DNA from: an uncultured Marinomonas sp. | GTDB lineage: Bacteria; Pseudomonadota; Gammaproteobacteria; Pseudomonadales; Marinomonadaceae | DNA length: 42,094 nt | Reading direction: 5' to 3' | Assembly: GCA_938009755.1 (NCBI GenBank) | Contig: CALLIL010000012.1 | Location: 1-42,094, forward strand | Part shown: one piece after another, positions 28,738 to 37,418 of the stretch | Layout: every line of letters begins with the position of its first letter | How positions within the stretch are numbered: the first letter of the stretch is position 1 | Notes under the pieces: generated by a model | The model's input: only the letters and a program-made list of their open reading frames with translations | Told to the model about the DNA's origin: nothing | The model's database searches: none | Position numbers and translations under genes: made by a program

Positions 28738-29311
28738 CATTAAGTTTTTATGTATAAATAGTCTTACTAAACACACACAAAAATTCAAAACTTCATTTTA
28801 TTCAGAAGCTTAAAGAGCCTTTTATCGCACTCTCGCCCTTTAGATACCGTATAAAAAGTCACTTTTAAACTCTTTTTTATACCTAGGACTCTTCTAATTT
28901 GGGCGTAAGGTTAACACCTAATCAATGATTCTCCTAGCCACCAACAACAAGATTACAACGAAGTCGCTGCTTTTATTTTTGTCAATTTTAAAAAAAACAC
29001 CCTAAAAGACAACAAAAAGGCTATCACAGTGGTTGAAAAAATGAAGGCAAACACTAACATTCATGATATAAATCAACCTAATAAGCATAGTGAATGTTAC
29101 TCTATTTGTATGATAAATATAGCAAGGAAGTTAAGCCTTCTCTTAAAGCTATCAAAAAACAGAGCCAGTAAAGCATAGCCTACATGCAAAAAATGGCCAT
29201 TAAAGTAGAATAAAATTCATATAAATCAACGGATACTAAAAGAACGCCACTGACGTTTTATGAATATCCAGCTACAATATCGATTTACTGATCTATAAAT
29301 TAGGATAATAC

Positions 29312-30160
29312 ATGGCCCTTGCAAATACTCTTTTAACTGAGCACATCACATCTCAAGTTGCTTTTGCATTAGAAGAAGACATAGGTACTGGCGATATCAC
29401 AGCTCAACTTATTCCTATTGATCAAATCATTTCAGCAACCGTTATCAGCCGAGAAAACGCAGTACTATGTGGCAAAGCGTGGGTAGACGAGGTATTTGCC
29501 CAGTTAAAAGGCAAGGTCACGCTGACATGGCACAACAATGAAGGTGATCTTTTAGAGCCAAACCAACCATTCTTAACCTTGTCTGGAAATGCCCGAACGA
29601 TTTTGACAGGTGAGCGAGCCGCCCTAAACTTTTTACAAACCTTGTCTTACACCGCGACAATAAGCCGCGAATACAGCAACATCGTTAGCCGCACTCAACT
29701 TACTATTCTAGACACACGAAAAACTTTGCCAGGCATGCGTCAAGCGCAAAAATACGCAGTTACTGTCGGCGGAGGCAAAAATCATCGAATGGGGTTATTT
29801 GATGCTTTCTTGATTAAAGAAAACCATATTATGGCGGCAGGCTCCATAGCCAATGCAGTTGCAATGGCACAACAAATTGCCCCTGGAAAAACCATTGAAA
29901 TTGAAACGGAATCATTAGATGAAGTCGCTCTCGCTGTTGAAGCAGGCGCAGACATCATTATGCTCGATAACTTTTCTTACGAAGATATGGCCACAGCGGT
30001 TTCTCTTTATAAAGGAAAAGTTAAATTTGAAGCGTCAGGAAACATGACTAAAGAGCAACTCTTAGAGGTTGCCGATACAGGCGTTAACTTCGTTTCCATT
30101 GGCGCACTCACAAAACACGTCCAAGCAATTGATTTGTCTTTGCGTGTCACTCAGGAATAA
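29312..30160 (+). CDS. nadC: Nicotinate-nucleotide pyrophosphorylase (carboxylating), quinolinate phosphoribosyltransferase
   Basis: NadC makes nicotinate mononucleotide from quinolinate and PRPP in de novo NAD synthesis. Its 282 residues are normal. LEEDIGTGDITAQLIP marks the N-terminal domain. TRKTLPGMRQAQKYAV and GGGKNHRMGLFDAFLIKENH carry the Arg, Lys and His residues that bind quinolinate and phosphate. IEIETESLDE and IMLDNF form the barrel core, and the FEASGN and VSIGALTK loops close it. A TAGGAT site precedes the ATG. ackA begins 3 bases after the stop, so the two are probably co-transcribed, although their functions are unrelated. nadC normally lies beside the pil cluster in this group. 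Confidence 0.97.
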   Translation: MALANTLLTEHITSQVAFALEEDIGTGDITAQLIPIDQIISATVISRENAVLCGKAWVDEVFAQLKGKVTLTWHNNEGDLLEPNQPFLTLSGNARTILTGERAALNFLQTLSYTATISREYSNIVSRTQLTILDTRKTLPGMRQAQKYAVTVGGGKNHRMGLFDAFLIKENHIMAAGSIANAVAMAQQIAPGKTIEIETESLDEVALAVEAGADIIMLDNFSYEDMATAVSLYKGKVKFEASGNMTKEQLLEVADTGVNFVSIGALTKHVQAIDLSLRVTQE

Positions 30161-30163
30161 CTT

Positions 30164-31354
30164 ATGAAAGACAGTATTTTGGTAATTAACTGTGGCAGCT
30201 CATCTTTGAAATTTGCCATTTTAGCGAACGCAGGACAAAACACTTTAGTAGAAGGCATTGCAGATCGCTTAGGCTCATCTGAAAGCACAATAACCTTTAA
30301 ACATGGTGGCCAAAAGCTTGAAATTCCATTGCCTGACGGCAGCCACAAAAGCGCTGTCACACAAATTAAAGAATGGTTAAACAACAATCCAACCATTGAA
30401 AATACACTAATTGGCCTTGGTCATCGTGTGGTTCACGGCGGCGAAACTTTCACCGAGTCAGCTCTAATTAATGACACAGTAATAGAAGGGATTAGGGATT
30501 GCGCAAAATTTGCACCTCTGCATAATCCAGCTCACGTAAAAGGGATTGAAGTAGCGTTTGAACTTTTCCCTGGATTACCGCAAATCGCTGTGTTTGATAC
30601 CGCTTTTCACCAAACACTTGCACAAGAACAATACTTATATCCGATTCCAATGAGCCTTTACCGTGACCATCATTTCCGTAAATACGGCTTTCACGGCACA
30701 AGCTACCGCTACATTAGCCAACACTTAGGCAAAATCACAAAAACCAGCGATCAACAAGGCGTGCTTGTTGCTCACTTAGGTAACGGAGCTAGCGTTTGCG
30801 CTATTGATAAAGGTCAATCTTCTGACACAAGCATGGGAATTACACCTCTTGAAGGCTTGATGATGGGCACACGATCTGGCAGTTTAGACCCAAGCTTATT
30901 GTCCTTTATTAGCCAAGCAGAAAACATCTCCTCAGATGAAGCGCTTAGCATATTAAATAGCAAGAGCGGATTGCTTGGCGTATCAGAAATATCGAATGAT
31001 TGCAGAACATTAGAAGAAGCAATGGTGTCTGGTGACCAGCGCGCAAAGTTAGCTTTGGATATGTTTGCAGCACGCACAGCAAAGCATTTAGCAAGTGTTG
31101 CCACCACGCTAGAAAGCATTGATCATTTAGTCTTTACTGGTGGCATTGGCGAAAACTCAAGTTATCTACGCCAAGTTATTTGCCAACACCTTAAAGCGCT
31201 AAACATAAAAATAGATACGACACTGAATAGCTCAGCGCCTCGTGGCGAAATGTCAAACATAAGCGACCAAAGTGGCCATGTGAACATTTGGATCATCCCG
31301 ACTAATGAAGAGCTTATGATTGCTCTTGATACGATCAGCTTGATCCAACACTAA
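30164..31354 (+). CDS. ackA: Acetate kinase
   Basis: AckA converts acetyl phosphate and ADP to acetate and ATP, and works in reverse with Pta for acetate activation. The N-terminus LVINCGSSSLKFAIL holds the first phosphate loop. RVVHGGE, FDTAFHQ, YGFHGTSYRYIS, MGTRSGSLDP and FTGGIGENSS are all characteristic blocks of the ASKHA-fold acetokinase family. At 396 residues it is complete. The start lies 3 bases after the nadC stop, and pta follows after 54 bases, so the classic ackA-pta order is kept. Confidence 0.97.
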   Translation: MKDSILVINCGSSSLKFAILANAGQNTLVEGIADRLGSSESTITFKHGGQKLEIPLPDGSHKSAVTQIKEWLNNNPTIENTLIGLGHRVVHGGETFTESALINDTVIEGIRDCAKFAPLHNPAHVKGIEVAFELFPGLPQIAVFDTAFHQTLAQEQYLYPIPMSLYRDHHFRKYGFHGTSYRYISQHLGKITKTSDQQGVLVAHLGNGASVCAIDKGQSSDTSMGITPLEGLMMGTRSGSLDPSLLSFISQAENISSDEALSILNSKSGLLGVSEISNDCRTLEEAMVSGDQRAKLALDMFAARTAKHLASVATTLESIDHLVFTGGIGENSSYLRQVICQHLKALNIKIDTTLNSSAPRGEMSNISDQSGHVNIWIIPTNEELMIALDTISLIQH

Positions 31355-31408
31355 TAAGTCACTGGTTATTAACACATTTAACATCAACGGATTATTTTAG
31401 GATTAGAT

Positions 31409-33499
31409 ATGCCAATAAATGTACTTATGACGGTTCCTACAGGCCCAGGCGTCGGCCTAACCTCTGTTTCAGTTGGACTTGTTCGTGCATTAGAGCAACA
31501 GGGATTAAAAGCCAGTTTCTTTAAGCCTATTGCCCAACCTCAACCTGGCGACAAAGGCCCAGACAAATCTACGGCAATGGTTGCTCAAGGCTCTACATTA
31601 ACACCAGCTGAACCCATTCCTTTACACGAAGCAGAACGCTATCTGTACAACGACAACATCGATGAGTTAATGGAAGAAATTGTTGGTCGATTTCAGGCCA
31701 GTGTCGAACCTGATTCTACCGTTATCGTTGAAGGATTAGCACAAATAGCTGGTCACCCATATGCAACTCGCTTGAACAAAGCTATTGCCAGAACACTGGA
31801 TGCAGGTTTAGTGCTGGTAACGGCACCAAACGATATGCGCGTTAACGAATTAGAGCATCATGTAGAGATTGCAGCAGGTTCTTATGGTGGAATTAAAGCT
31901 GCAGACGTTATTGGCTGTATTCTAAATAAAACCACACCTGGCTCTTTGGGCGTAAAATCCTATGGGGACTTATTTGCTCAGCGCCCTATTTTCAAACGTA
32001 ACTTTAGCTTATTAGGTCAAATACCTGCCGCTGTAGAGCTTACGTACCCACGCGTTAAAGATGTTGCTGACTTCCTTAACGCACGCATTATCAATGCAGG
32101 GGAAATCGATTCTCGCCGCGTTCAATCTTATACATTATGCGCTCGTGGCGTTGAGAATGTTCTCGAAGCATTACGTCCTGGCGTCTTGGTTTTCACTCCT
32201 GGCGATAGAACCGATGTCATCATGGCAACCGCCATTGCCGCATTAAACGACATCAAAATTGCAGCCCTTGTTCTAACAGGCGACTATCAACCAAGCGAAG
32301 CACTTATGTCTCTTTGCGGTAAAGCCATGGCCAAAGGCTTGCCTGTTCTTTCCGTAGAGTCGAACAGCTGGGAAACGGTCATCAACATGCAGTCTTTCAA
32401 CCAAGAAATCCCACTTGATGACAAAGAACGAGTATTAACAGTAAAAGAACATATTGCCCGCTGTATCGATCACGAATGGATCAATTCTTTTGCAATGAAC
32501 CAAGAAGAGCGTAAATTCTCACCTCCTGCATTCAGGTTCCGCATTATCGAATTGGCTCGCTCTTTAAACAAGCGCATCATTTTGCCTGAAGGCGAAGATG
32601 TTCGAACCATTCAAGCTGCTTCCATTTGTGCTGAACGTGGGATTGCGCGATGTACTTTATTAGGCAACCAAGAAGAAATCCTACGTATTGCTCAAAATAA
32701 TGGTATCGAGCTACATCGTAATGTTGAAATTCTTGAACCTGATAGCGTCCGCGATCGTTATGTCGCACCAATGGTTGAACTGAGAAAAAGTCGTGGCTTA
32801 ACCGACATTGTTGCCCGTGAAAATCTAGGCGATAACGTTGTCTTAGGCACAATGATGTTACAAGTTGGCGATGTTGACGGCTTGGTTTCTGGTGCAATTA
32901 ACACGACAGCGAATACTATCCGACCTGCATTACAATTAATCAAAACATCACCAAACTCTAGTTTAGTGTCATCTGTCTTTTTTATGTGTTTACCAGATCA
33001 AGTGTTGGTATACGGTGATTGCGCCATTAACCCGGATCCAACTGCAGAGCAACTTGCTGAAATTGCGATACAAAGTGCAGACTCTGCTGCGGCATTTGGC
33101 ATCACACCAAAAGTCGCCATGATCAGTTACAGTACTGGCGGTTCTGGCAGCGGTAATGATGTTGATAAAGTACGTGAAGCGACAGCCATTGCTCAGAAGC
33201 TACGTCCAGATCTTTTGATCGACGGGCCTTTGCAGTACGATGCCGCGATCATGGAAAAAGTCGCCAAGCAAAAAGCACCGAACAGTAAAGTAGCGGGTAA
33301 AGCGACTGTCTTTATTTTCCCTGATTTGAATACGGGGAACACAACCTATAAAGCCGTACAAAGAAGTGCGGATGTGGTCAGTATTGGCCCTATGTTGCAA
33401 GGTATTCGCAAACCAGTGAATGACTTGTCACGCGGCGCCTTGGTTGATGACATCGTTTACACAATCGCTATTACAGCGATCCAAGCAGGAAACATCTAA
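31409..33499 (+). CDS. pta: Phosphate acetyltransferase, long form
   Basis: Pta converts acetyl-CoA and phosphate to acetyl phosphate. It is the long gammaproteobacterial type (696 residues). An N-terminal P-loop-like domain (about 1-215) has VPTGPGVGLTSVSVGLVRAL. A central DRTGG-type regulatory domain (about 225-340) includes GVLVFTPGDRTDVIMA. The catalytic PTA domain (about 370-690) has RIILPEGEDVRTIQAA, DGLVSGAINTTANTIRPALQ and GKATVFIFPDLNTGN. It is coupled with ackA. The pair would use acetyl-CoA from the AceEF complex encoded nearby. A strong hairpin follows the stop. Confidence 0.97.
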   Translation: MPINVLMTVPTGPGVGLTSVSVGLVRALEQQGLKASFFKPIAQPQPGDKGPDKSTAMVAQGSTLTPAEPIPLHEAERYLYNDNIDELMEEIVGRFQASVEPDSTVIVEGLAQIAGHPYATRLNKAIARTLDAGLVLVTAPNDMRVNELEHHVEIAAGSYGGIKAADVIGCILNKTTPGSLGVKSYGDLFAQRPIFKRNFSLLGQIPAAVELTYPRVKDVADFLNARIINAGEIDSRRVQSYTLCARGVENVLEALRPGVLVFTPGDRTDVIMATAIAALNDIKIAALVLTGDYQPSEALMSLCGKAMAKGLPVLSVESNSWETVINMQSFNQEIPLDDKERVLTVKEHIARCIDHEWINSFAMNQEERKFSPPAFRFRIIELARSLNKRIILPEGEDVRTIQAASICAERGIARCTLLGNQEEILRIAQNNGIELHRNVEILEPDSVRDRYVAPMVELRKSRGLTDIVARENLGDNVVLGTMMLQVGDVDGLVSGAINTTANTIRPALQLIKTSPNSSLVSSVFFMCLPDQVLVYGDCAINPDPTAEQLAEIAIQSADSAAAFGITPKVAMISYSTGGSGSGNDVDKVREATAIAQKLRPDLLIDGPLQYDAAIMEKVAKQKAPNSKVAGKATVFIFPDLNTGNTTYKAVQRSADVVSIGPMLQGIRKPVNDLSRGALVDDIVYTIAITAIQAGNI

Positions 33500-33517
33500 C
33501 CCCTTAGTTTGTGACTC

Positions 33518-33551
33518 TGTCCAATGCAGTGCCTAGCCTCTGCATTGGACA
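33518..33551 (+). terminator. 12-bp hairpin after pta, poor T tract
   Basis: TGTCCAATGCAG (33518-33529), 10-base loop, CTGCATTGGACA (33540-33551). It lies 19 bases after the pta stop. The following bases TATTGCTCT give only a weak T tract. It probably marks the 3' end of the nadC-ackA-pta unit, by weak termination or end protection. Confidence 0.5.
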
Positions 33552-33608
33552 TATTGCTCTACGCCGATTAGTATTTACACATCATTGATTTAAATTTTGG
33601 TGATTATT

Positions 33609-34004
33609 ATGTCTGGCAGCGTCCCTCATTCCATTGCAGTTTCAAGCCAAACGTTAGGTAGTCCAACTACACCTGGCTATACAACGTATGATTTGCGCTC
33701 CGACGAAGACACCAAAACAAACACCTTAAATGCTCGTAATGCAAAAGCGTCTTCTGATCATGTGGTTACCATATCAGAAGAAGGACAAGCGCTGGCCCAA
33801 CGGGATAAAAAGTTTGAAGAAGTAAAAGACACAAAAAAACGTCGTCAATCAAAAGCGCTCATTGACATGCTTGAAGAGGAGTTCATCGAAGAAGACACTA
33901 TCGAAAGCGCTCTAACACCGACTATTCAAGCACAAAACACATTTCATAATACAGATTATGACGATAAACCCACAACAGGACATGTTTTAGACCAGAACGT
34001 TTAG
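33609..34004 (+). CDS. Small hydrophilic protein of unknown function
   Basis: I do not recognise this protein. I start it at the ATG at 33609, preceded by GGTGA six bases upstream, giving 131 residues; a TTG or GTG 9-12 bases earlier is possible. It has no signal peptide or membrane helix. The first half is Ser/Thr-rich, and the middle has HVVTISEEGQALAQRDKKFEE followed by a Lys/Arg-rich and then a Glu/Asp-rich segment, so much of it may be disordered or helical. It contains no cysteine. It lies alone between the hairpin after pta and the pilin gene, on the same strand. It may belong to the pil unit or be independent. Confidence 0.55.
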   Translation: MSGSVPHSIAVSSQTLGSPTTPGYTTYDLRSDEDTKTNTLNARNAKASSDHVVTISEEGQALAQRDKKFEEVKDTKKRRQSKALIDMLEEEFIEEDTIESALTPTIQAQNTFHNTDYDDKPTTGHVLDQNV

Positions 34005-34031
34005 CTTATTTGCTGACGTAAAATACCAAAT

Positions 34032-34050
34032 AATCAGCAGGACGCTGATT
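34032..34050 (+). repeat. Small hairpin before the pilin gene
   Basis: AATCAGC (34032-34038), loop AGGAC, GCTGATT (34044-34050), 23 bases before the pilin ATG and directly before its strong AAGGAGTGA ribosome site. It may be a leader structure affecting pilin mRNA, but the stem is short. Confidence 0.35.
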
Positions 34051-34073
34051 CAACTATCTTCAAGGAGTGAAGA

Positions 34074-34574
34074 ATGCAATCAACTCAAAAATCACAATTC
34101 CGCCTCAAGAAATATCACACTAATTCAACCCATTCACAAGGTTTCACCCTATTGGAACTGATGGTTGTTATTGCCATCATATCCATCTTAGCCAGTTTCT
34201 CTGCCCCAACCTTTACTCGCCAGATCACCAAAGCAAAGCTTATCGAAGTACAGAACCTCGCCTCCCAACATCAGTCTCTTGTTGAAGAGTTCATACTAAT
34301 TAATGGTGATTTCCCCACCACATCAGAGTTCGACCTCATTAAAAGGGAGTTAGAAGAAGACAGTATAGTGAAAAGCATCTCTGTTGATGGTCAAAGCAGT
34401 GATGAAGGAAACATTAAACTCACCCTTAACGCCAATATTGGTATCACTGAGAACCAATATTTTAATTACACCCGTAACGCAGATAAAAATTGGGCTTGCA
34501 CTTCGGACTTAGACAGCAAACTCCTTCCTACACAATGCGACAGTACTGCCTCTTCCACAGGAGAAGCTGAATGA
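34074..34574 (+). CDS. Type IV pilin (PilA-like prepilin)
   Basis: This is the structural subunit of a type IV pilus or a related filament. The class III signal is clear: G23-F24 cleavage site, FTLLELMVVIAIISIL hydrophobic helix and the conserved Glu at mature position 5. The leader is 23 residues, much longer than the 6-10 of usual type IVa pilins. A strong AAGGAGTGA site fixes this ATG, and no other ATG lies before the helix. The C-terminal part has WAC...QC, two cysteines that could form the D-loop disulfide. The mature protein is about 143 residues. The next gene overlaps it by ATGA. Confidence 0.92.
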   Translation: MQSTQKSQFRLKKYHTNSTHSQGFTLLELMVVIAIISILASFSAPTFTRQITKAKLIEVQNLASQHQSLVEEFILINGDFPTTSEFDLIKRELEEDSIVKSISVDGQSSDEGNIKLTLNANIGITENQYFNYTRNADKNWACTSDLDSKLLPTQCDSTASSTGEAE

Positions 34575-35575
34575 CTCTAGAAGAAATCATTTCGACTGCT
34601 ATTAATCATCATGCAACCGACATCCATATTGAAACGACTCAACGTGGCATTGTCGTGCATCAACGTTGTCATGGAAAACTCTGCAAGCTAACTGAACTCA
34701 TAGGAAATGACAGTCTCATCAATCGCATTAAAATACGCGCCAATTTGGATTTATCTGAAACCAGACGAACCCAAGAAGGTCAATTTTCATTTGATGAACA
34801 ACATCGCAGCACCTTTGTTCGAGTCAGTATTGTTAGTACGGTAAAAGGTGAAAAAGTCGCCCTACGCCTATTGCCAGAGAAGAGTCGCTTATCAATTAAT
34901 GATATCGGCATACAAGCACCTTTACTCGGTGCACTAGAATCCACATTACGTCATGCCAACGGTCTAATTTTAGTATGCGGCGCCACTGGCGCAGGGAAAA
35001 GCACCACACTTTACTCCTGCCTTGATCGGCTAAATGATGGCTCTAAAACAATATTTACCATAGAAGATCCAGTGGAGTACGAAATTGAAGGCTTATTTCA
35101 ATGCGAGCCAAATGAGTCCATTGGATTGCATTCCGCCGCGCTATTGAAATCTTTCCTAAGGCAAGACCCAGACGTCATAATGGTTGGAGAGGTTCGTGAC
35201 GCCATTACGGCAAATCTAGCCATTAATGCTGCACTTACTGGGCATTTGGTGCTTGCTACATTGCACACAAACTCAGCCCTTGATGCCATCCATCGATGTC
35301 ATGGCTGGGAAGTAGACTTCTTCTCATTAGTGAGTTCTTTAAAACTGATAATTCACCAATCCATGAATTATCAGCATTCATCACAACAACCTATCTTCAA
35401 CGGGCTGCAGCCTAAGTGGCAAAACACGCTTCCTCAAAATTACAAAAGTCTCGTTTCTGATCCAGAGAAATGGCAAGCCTTTCCCCATACAAACGTCACT
35501 GATGATGCAACAACCGACCAAAAAGAAGAAAGCGCGATCGAAGAAAATACAGGAGAGCATGATGCCTTGGTTTAA
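34571..35575 (+). CDS. Short PilB/GspE-type secretion ATPase
   Basis: This cytoplasmic hexameric ATPase would power pilus assembly. It shows Walker A GATGAGKST (137-145), Asp box TIEDPVEYEIEGLFQ, Walker B DPDVIMVGEVRD (199-210) and His box GHLVLATLHTN (224-234). EGQFSFDEQHRSTFVRVS is the N2 domain. At 334 residues it is far shorter than PilB (about 565). The N1 domain is missing, and after about residue 250 the usual C-terminal domain with the zinc tetracysteine is replaced by a diverged tail. The Asp box is of PilB/GspE type rather than PilT. The start overlaps the pilin stop (ATGA). Whether it is functional is unknown, but all core motifs are intact. Confidence 0.85.
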   Translation: MTLEEIISTAINHHATDIHIETTQRGIVVHQRCHGKLCKLTELIGNDSLINRIKIRANLDLSETRRTQEGQFSFDEQHRSTFVRVSIVSTVKGEKVALRLLPEKSRLSINDIGIQAPLLGALESTLRHANGLILVCGATGAGKSTTLYSCLDRLNDGSKTIFTIEDPVEYEIEGLFQCEPNESIGLHSAALLKSFLRQDPDVIMVGEVRDAITANLAINAALTGHLVLATLHTNSALDAIHRCHGWEVDFFSLVSSLKLIIHQSMNYQHSSQQPIFNGLQPKWQNTLPQNYKSLVSDPEKWQAFPHTNVTDDATTDQKEESAIEENTGEHDALV

Positions 35576-36626
35576 AGTCAAACATCACACAGGTGAAATA
35601 GAATACCAATTTAGCCTTTCCGAAAATGCGCTTGTCTTTGATTATTTACAAAAACAGCAGTGGCAATTTCAAATATCAGAATGGCATCCAAAAAAGCTCT
35701 CTTACAAAACACTGCTGATATTTTATCAAGAAATACAAAATGGGCTGCAATCTGGCATGCCTCTTAATCAAACGATTTCACACTTATCTTATTCTTCGAG
35801 CCATAAACGCATTGCGGATACAAACAAGGCATTACTCACAGAGTTAAAAAAAGGCGTCACATTTAACGACGCACTTATGAAGCTCACCACGCCGCTCGCC
35901 TCACCCTATTGCCATTTAATTAACGCACAAGGCACAAGAGAGGAATGTGAGCAAAGTTTAATAACATCAATTAAACAGCTCGATACTCTATTAAACTGGT
36001 CACAGAGATTATTAAAAGCACTTTATTACCCTTTCTGTATCATCCAAATCGCTCTAATTATTTCCATAGGCAATCAATTCTTACAAGCAGACACACACTC
36101 AAGCTTGTTAAATAATGTCTTACCAATGCTTGCTCTGTACCTCATTTGCAGCAGCATTCAGCTTGTTGTTTTTTATCAACTACACCAAGGCAACGCTTGC
36201 AGTTGGCTAGAGAAATACAGCAAAGCATTTCGACTGACAAAACTCTTCTCACTGTTAAGCAGTACAAGAAAAACCGGCGTGACAATCCAACAGTCTCTCA
36301 AAAGAATGCCAGCCTATTTTCAACATCAGCCTACTTGCCTAGAAATATTGAAAGTGTTTTATAAACTACAACTGGGTCAAAATTATTCAAGCTGTTTTCC
36401 CAAGCATTGGTTTCCAAAGGAATCAGCCATTGCCTTACACTCTTCTGGACAAAATGGCGACATTGAACGCGCGCTCCATCTCGCGACACAGGAGCACGAA
36501 AAGAACTGGCTAAAACGAGTTTCTCTACTGGAAAAGCTCATTCCCGCCCTTTGCTTATTCATTGCTGGCGGTTTTGTTGCTTCAACGCTAATGGCTTTGT
36601 ATGCACCACTTTTAGAGGTGAATTAA
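35562..36626 (+). CDS. Type IV pilus inner-membrane platform protein, PilC/GspF family (diverged)
   Basis: This is the inner-membrane platform partner of the assembly ATPase. I start it at the second of two adjacent ATGs (35562), six bases after AGGAG, giving 354 residues beginning MPWFKVKHH; 35559 is also possible. Two T2SF-like repeats are visible: first about 45-170 (FYQEIQNGLQSGMPLNQTI, then a membrane segment), second about 235-354 (LLSSTRKTGVTIQQSLKRM and a C-terminal helix ending FIAGGFVASTLMALYAPLLEV). Sequence match to PilC is weak outside these patterns and the protein is about 50 residues shorter than usual. It overlaps the ATPase gene and abuts the peptidase gene. Confidence 0.85.
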   Translation: MPWFKVKHHTGEIEYQFSLSENALVFDYLQKQQWQFQISEWHPKKLSYKTLLIFYQEIQNGLQSGMPLNQTISHLSYSSSHKRIADTNKALLTELKKGVTFNDALMKLTTPLASPYCHLINAQGTREECEQSLITSIKQLDTLLNWSQRLLKALYYPFCIIQIALIISIGNQFLQADTHSSLLNNVLPMLALYLICSSIQLVVFYQLHQGNACSWLEKYSKAFRLTKLFSLLSSTRKTGVTIQQSLKRMPAYFQHQPTCLEILKVFYKLQLGQNYSSCFPKHWFPKESAIALHSSGQNGDIERALHLATQEHEKNWLKRVSLLEKLIPALCLFIAGGFVASTLMALYAPLLEVN

Positions 36627-37418
36627 ATGCCCCACATCTACGATTATCTATTGTCTGTACTGTTCATCATTAGTTTTGGAAGTTATGCGACAAATTTCGT
36701 GGTTAACTGGCCTAAACAGACTCTTGCGGCTTGGCAAAAAGAAGCCCACTTACTTTTAAATATTCCTTTTGCAGATACACATAAAGAACACCGCTCACCT
36801 CGGTCTCATTGCGATACGTGCTCACACACTTTGTCATGGCAGGATTTATTTCCGCTGATAAGCTATCTATTAATGAAAGGCAGATGCCGCTATTGCCAAC
36901 AGCCTATATCGTTAAATTACCCAATAATTGAGCTGATACATCTTTTTTTATGCGCGCCATTGTTATGGTTATTTGAAGACCCCATATTGCGCTTTCTTCA
37001 TATTATACTTTTAAGCGCTTTAGTATCTTCAGCCACCATAGACGCTAAGCACAAACTTCTTCCTGATCAGTGCACTGGAATTGTTCTTGCCTGTGGTTTA
37101 TTAATAAACACCATAAAAGGCTCATTAGAGCAAAGCGTTCTTGGCTTACTGATAGGTTATGGCACAATTTACGCCTTAGGTTTATGCTACCTCAAAATAA
37201 GGAAGAGAGAAGGCATTGGTTTAGGCGATGCAAAACTCGTTGGCGCTCTGGGGGCTTGGTTGGGATTATCTTATCTAACGCCTTTGTTACTTTGTGCAAG
37301 CCTACTCGGAATCCTATACACTATCAGCCTGAGTAGAAATGCATTAAAAGAAATTCCTTTTGGTCCATTTTTGATTGTTTCAGCCATTATGATGTTTTAT
37401 ATCGCTTATGACAGATAA
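36627..37418 (+). CDS. pilD: Prepilin peptidase / leader peptidase PilD
   Basis: PilD is an inner-membrane aspartyl protease that cleaves prepilin leaders and N-methylates the new end. The N-terminal cytoplasmic loop has the zinc tetracysteine Cys62, Cys65, Cys87, Cys90. The catalytic part contains Asp139 in TIDAKHKLLPDQ and Asp201 in GIGLGDAKLVGALGAW, the two conserved aspartates of the family. About seven to eight membrane segments are predicted by eye. The 263 residues are slightly short. The start directly follows the pilC stop, and the end overlaps coaE by 11 bases. It is presumably the processing enzyme for the pilin encoded three genes upstream. Confidence 0.94.
   Translation: MPHIYDYLLSVLFIISFGSYATNFVVNWPKQTLAAWQKEAHLLLNIPFADTHKEHRSPRSHCDTCSHTLSWQDLFPLISYLLMKGRCRYCQQPISLNYPIIELIHLFLCAPLLWLFEDPILRFLHIILLSALVSSATIDAKHKLLPDQCTGIVLACGLLINTIKGSLEQSVLGLLIGYGTIYALGLCYLKIRKREGIGLGDAKLVGALGAWLGLSYLTPLLLCASLLGILYTISLSRNALKEIPFGPFLIVSAIMMFYIAYDR

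Larger units (their letters stand above)
28450..29311. other. 862-base AT-rich non-coding gap between aceE and nadC
   Basis: I find no convincing gene; a 61-codon open frame at 28503-28688 has no ribosome site and an unlikely composition. The gap must hold the leftward aceEF and rightward nadC promoters. It contains several inverted repeats: GATAAAACGACAC/GTGTCGTTTTATC (28583-28632), ACTAATT-T-AATTAGT (28684-28698), TTGAGCTTG/CAAGCTCAA (28714-28737) and AACATTCA/TGAATGTT (29056-29098). It is by far the longest gap in the window and could hide a small RNA, though nothing proves one. Confidence 0.55.
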
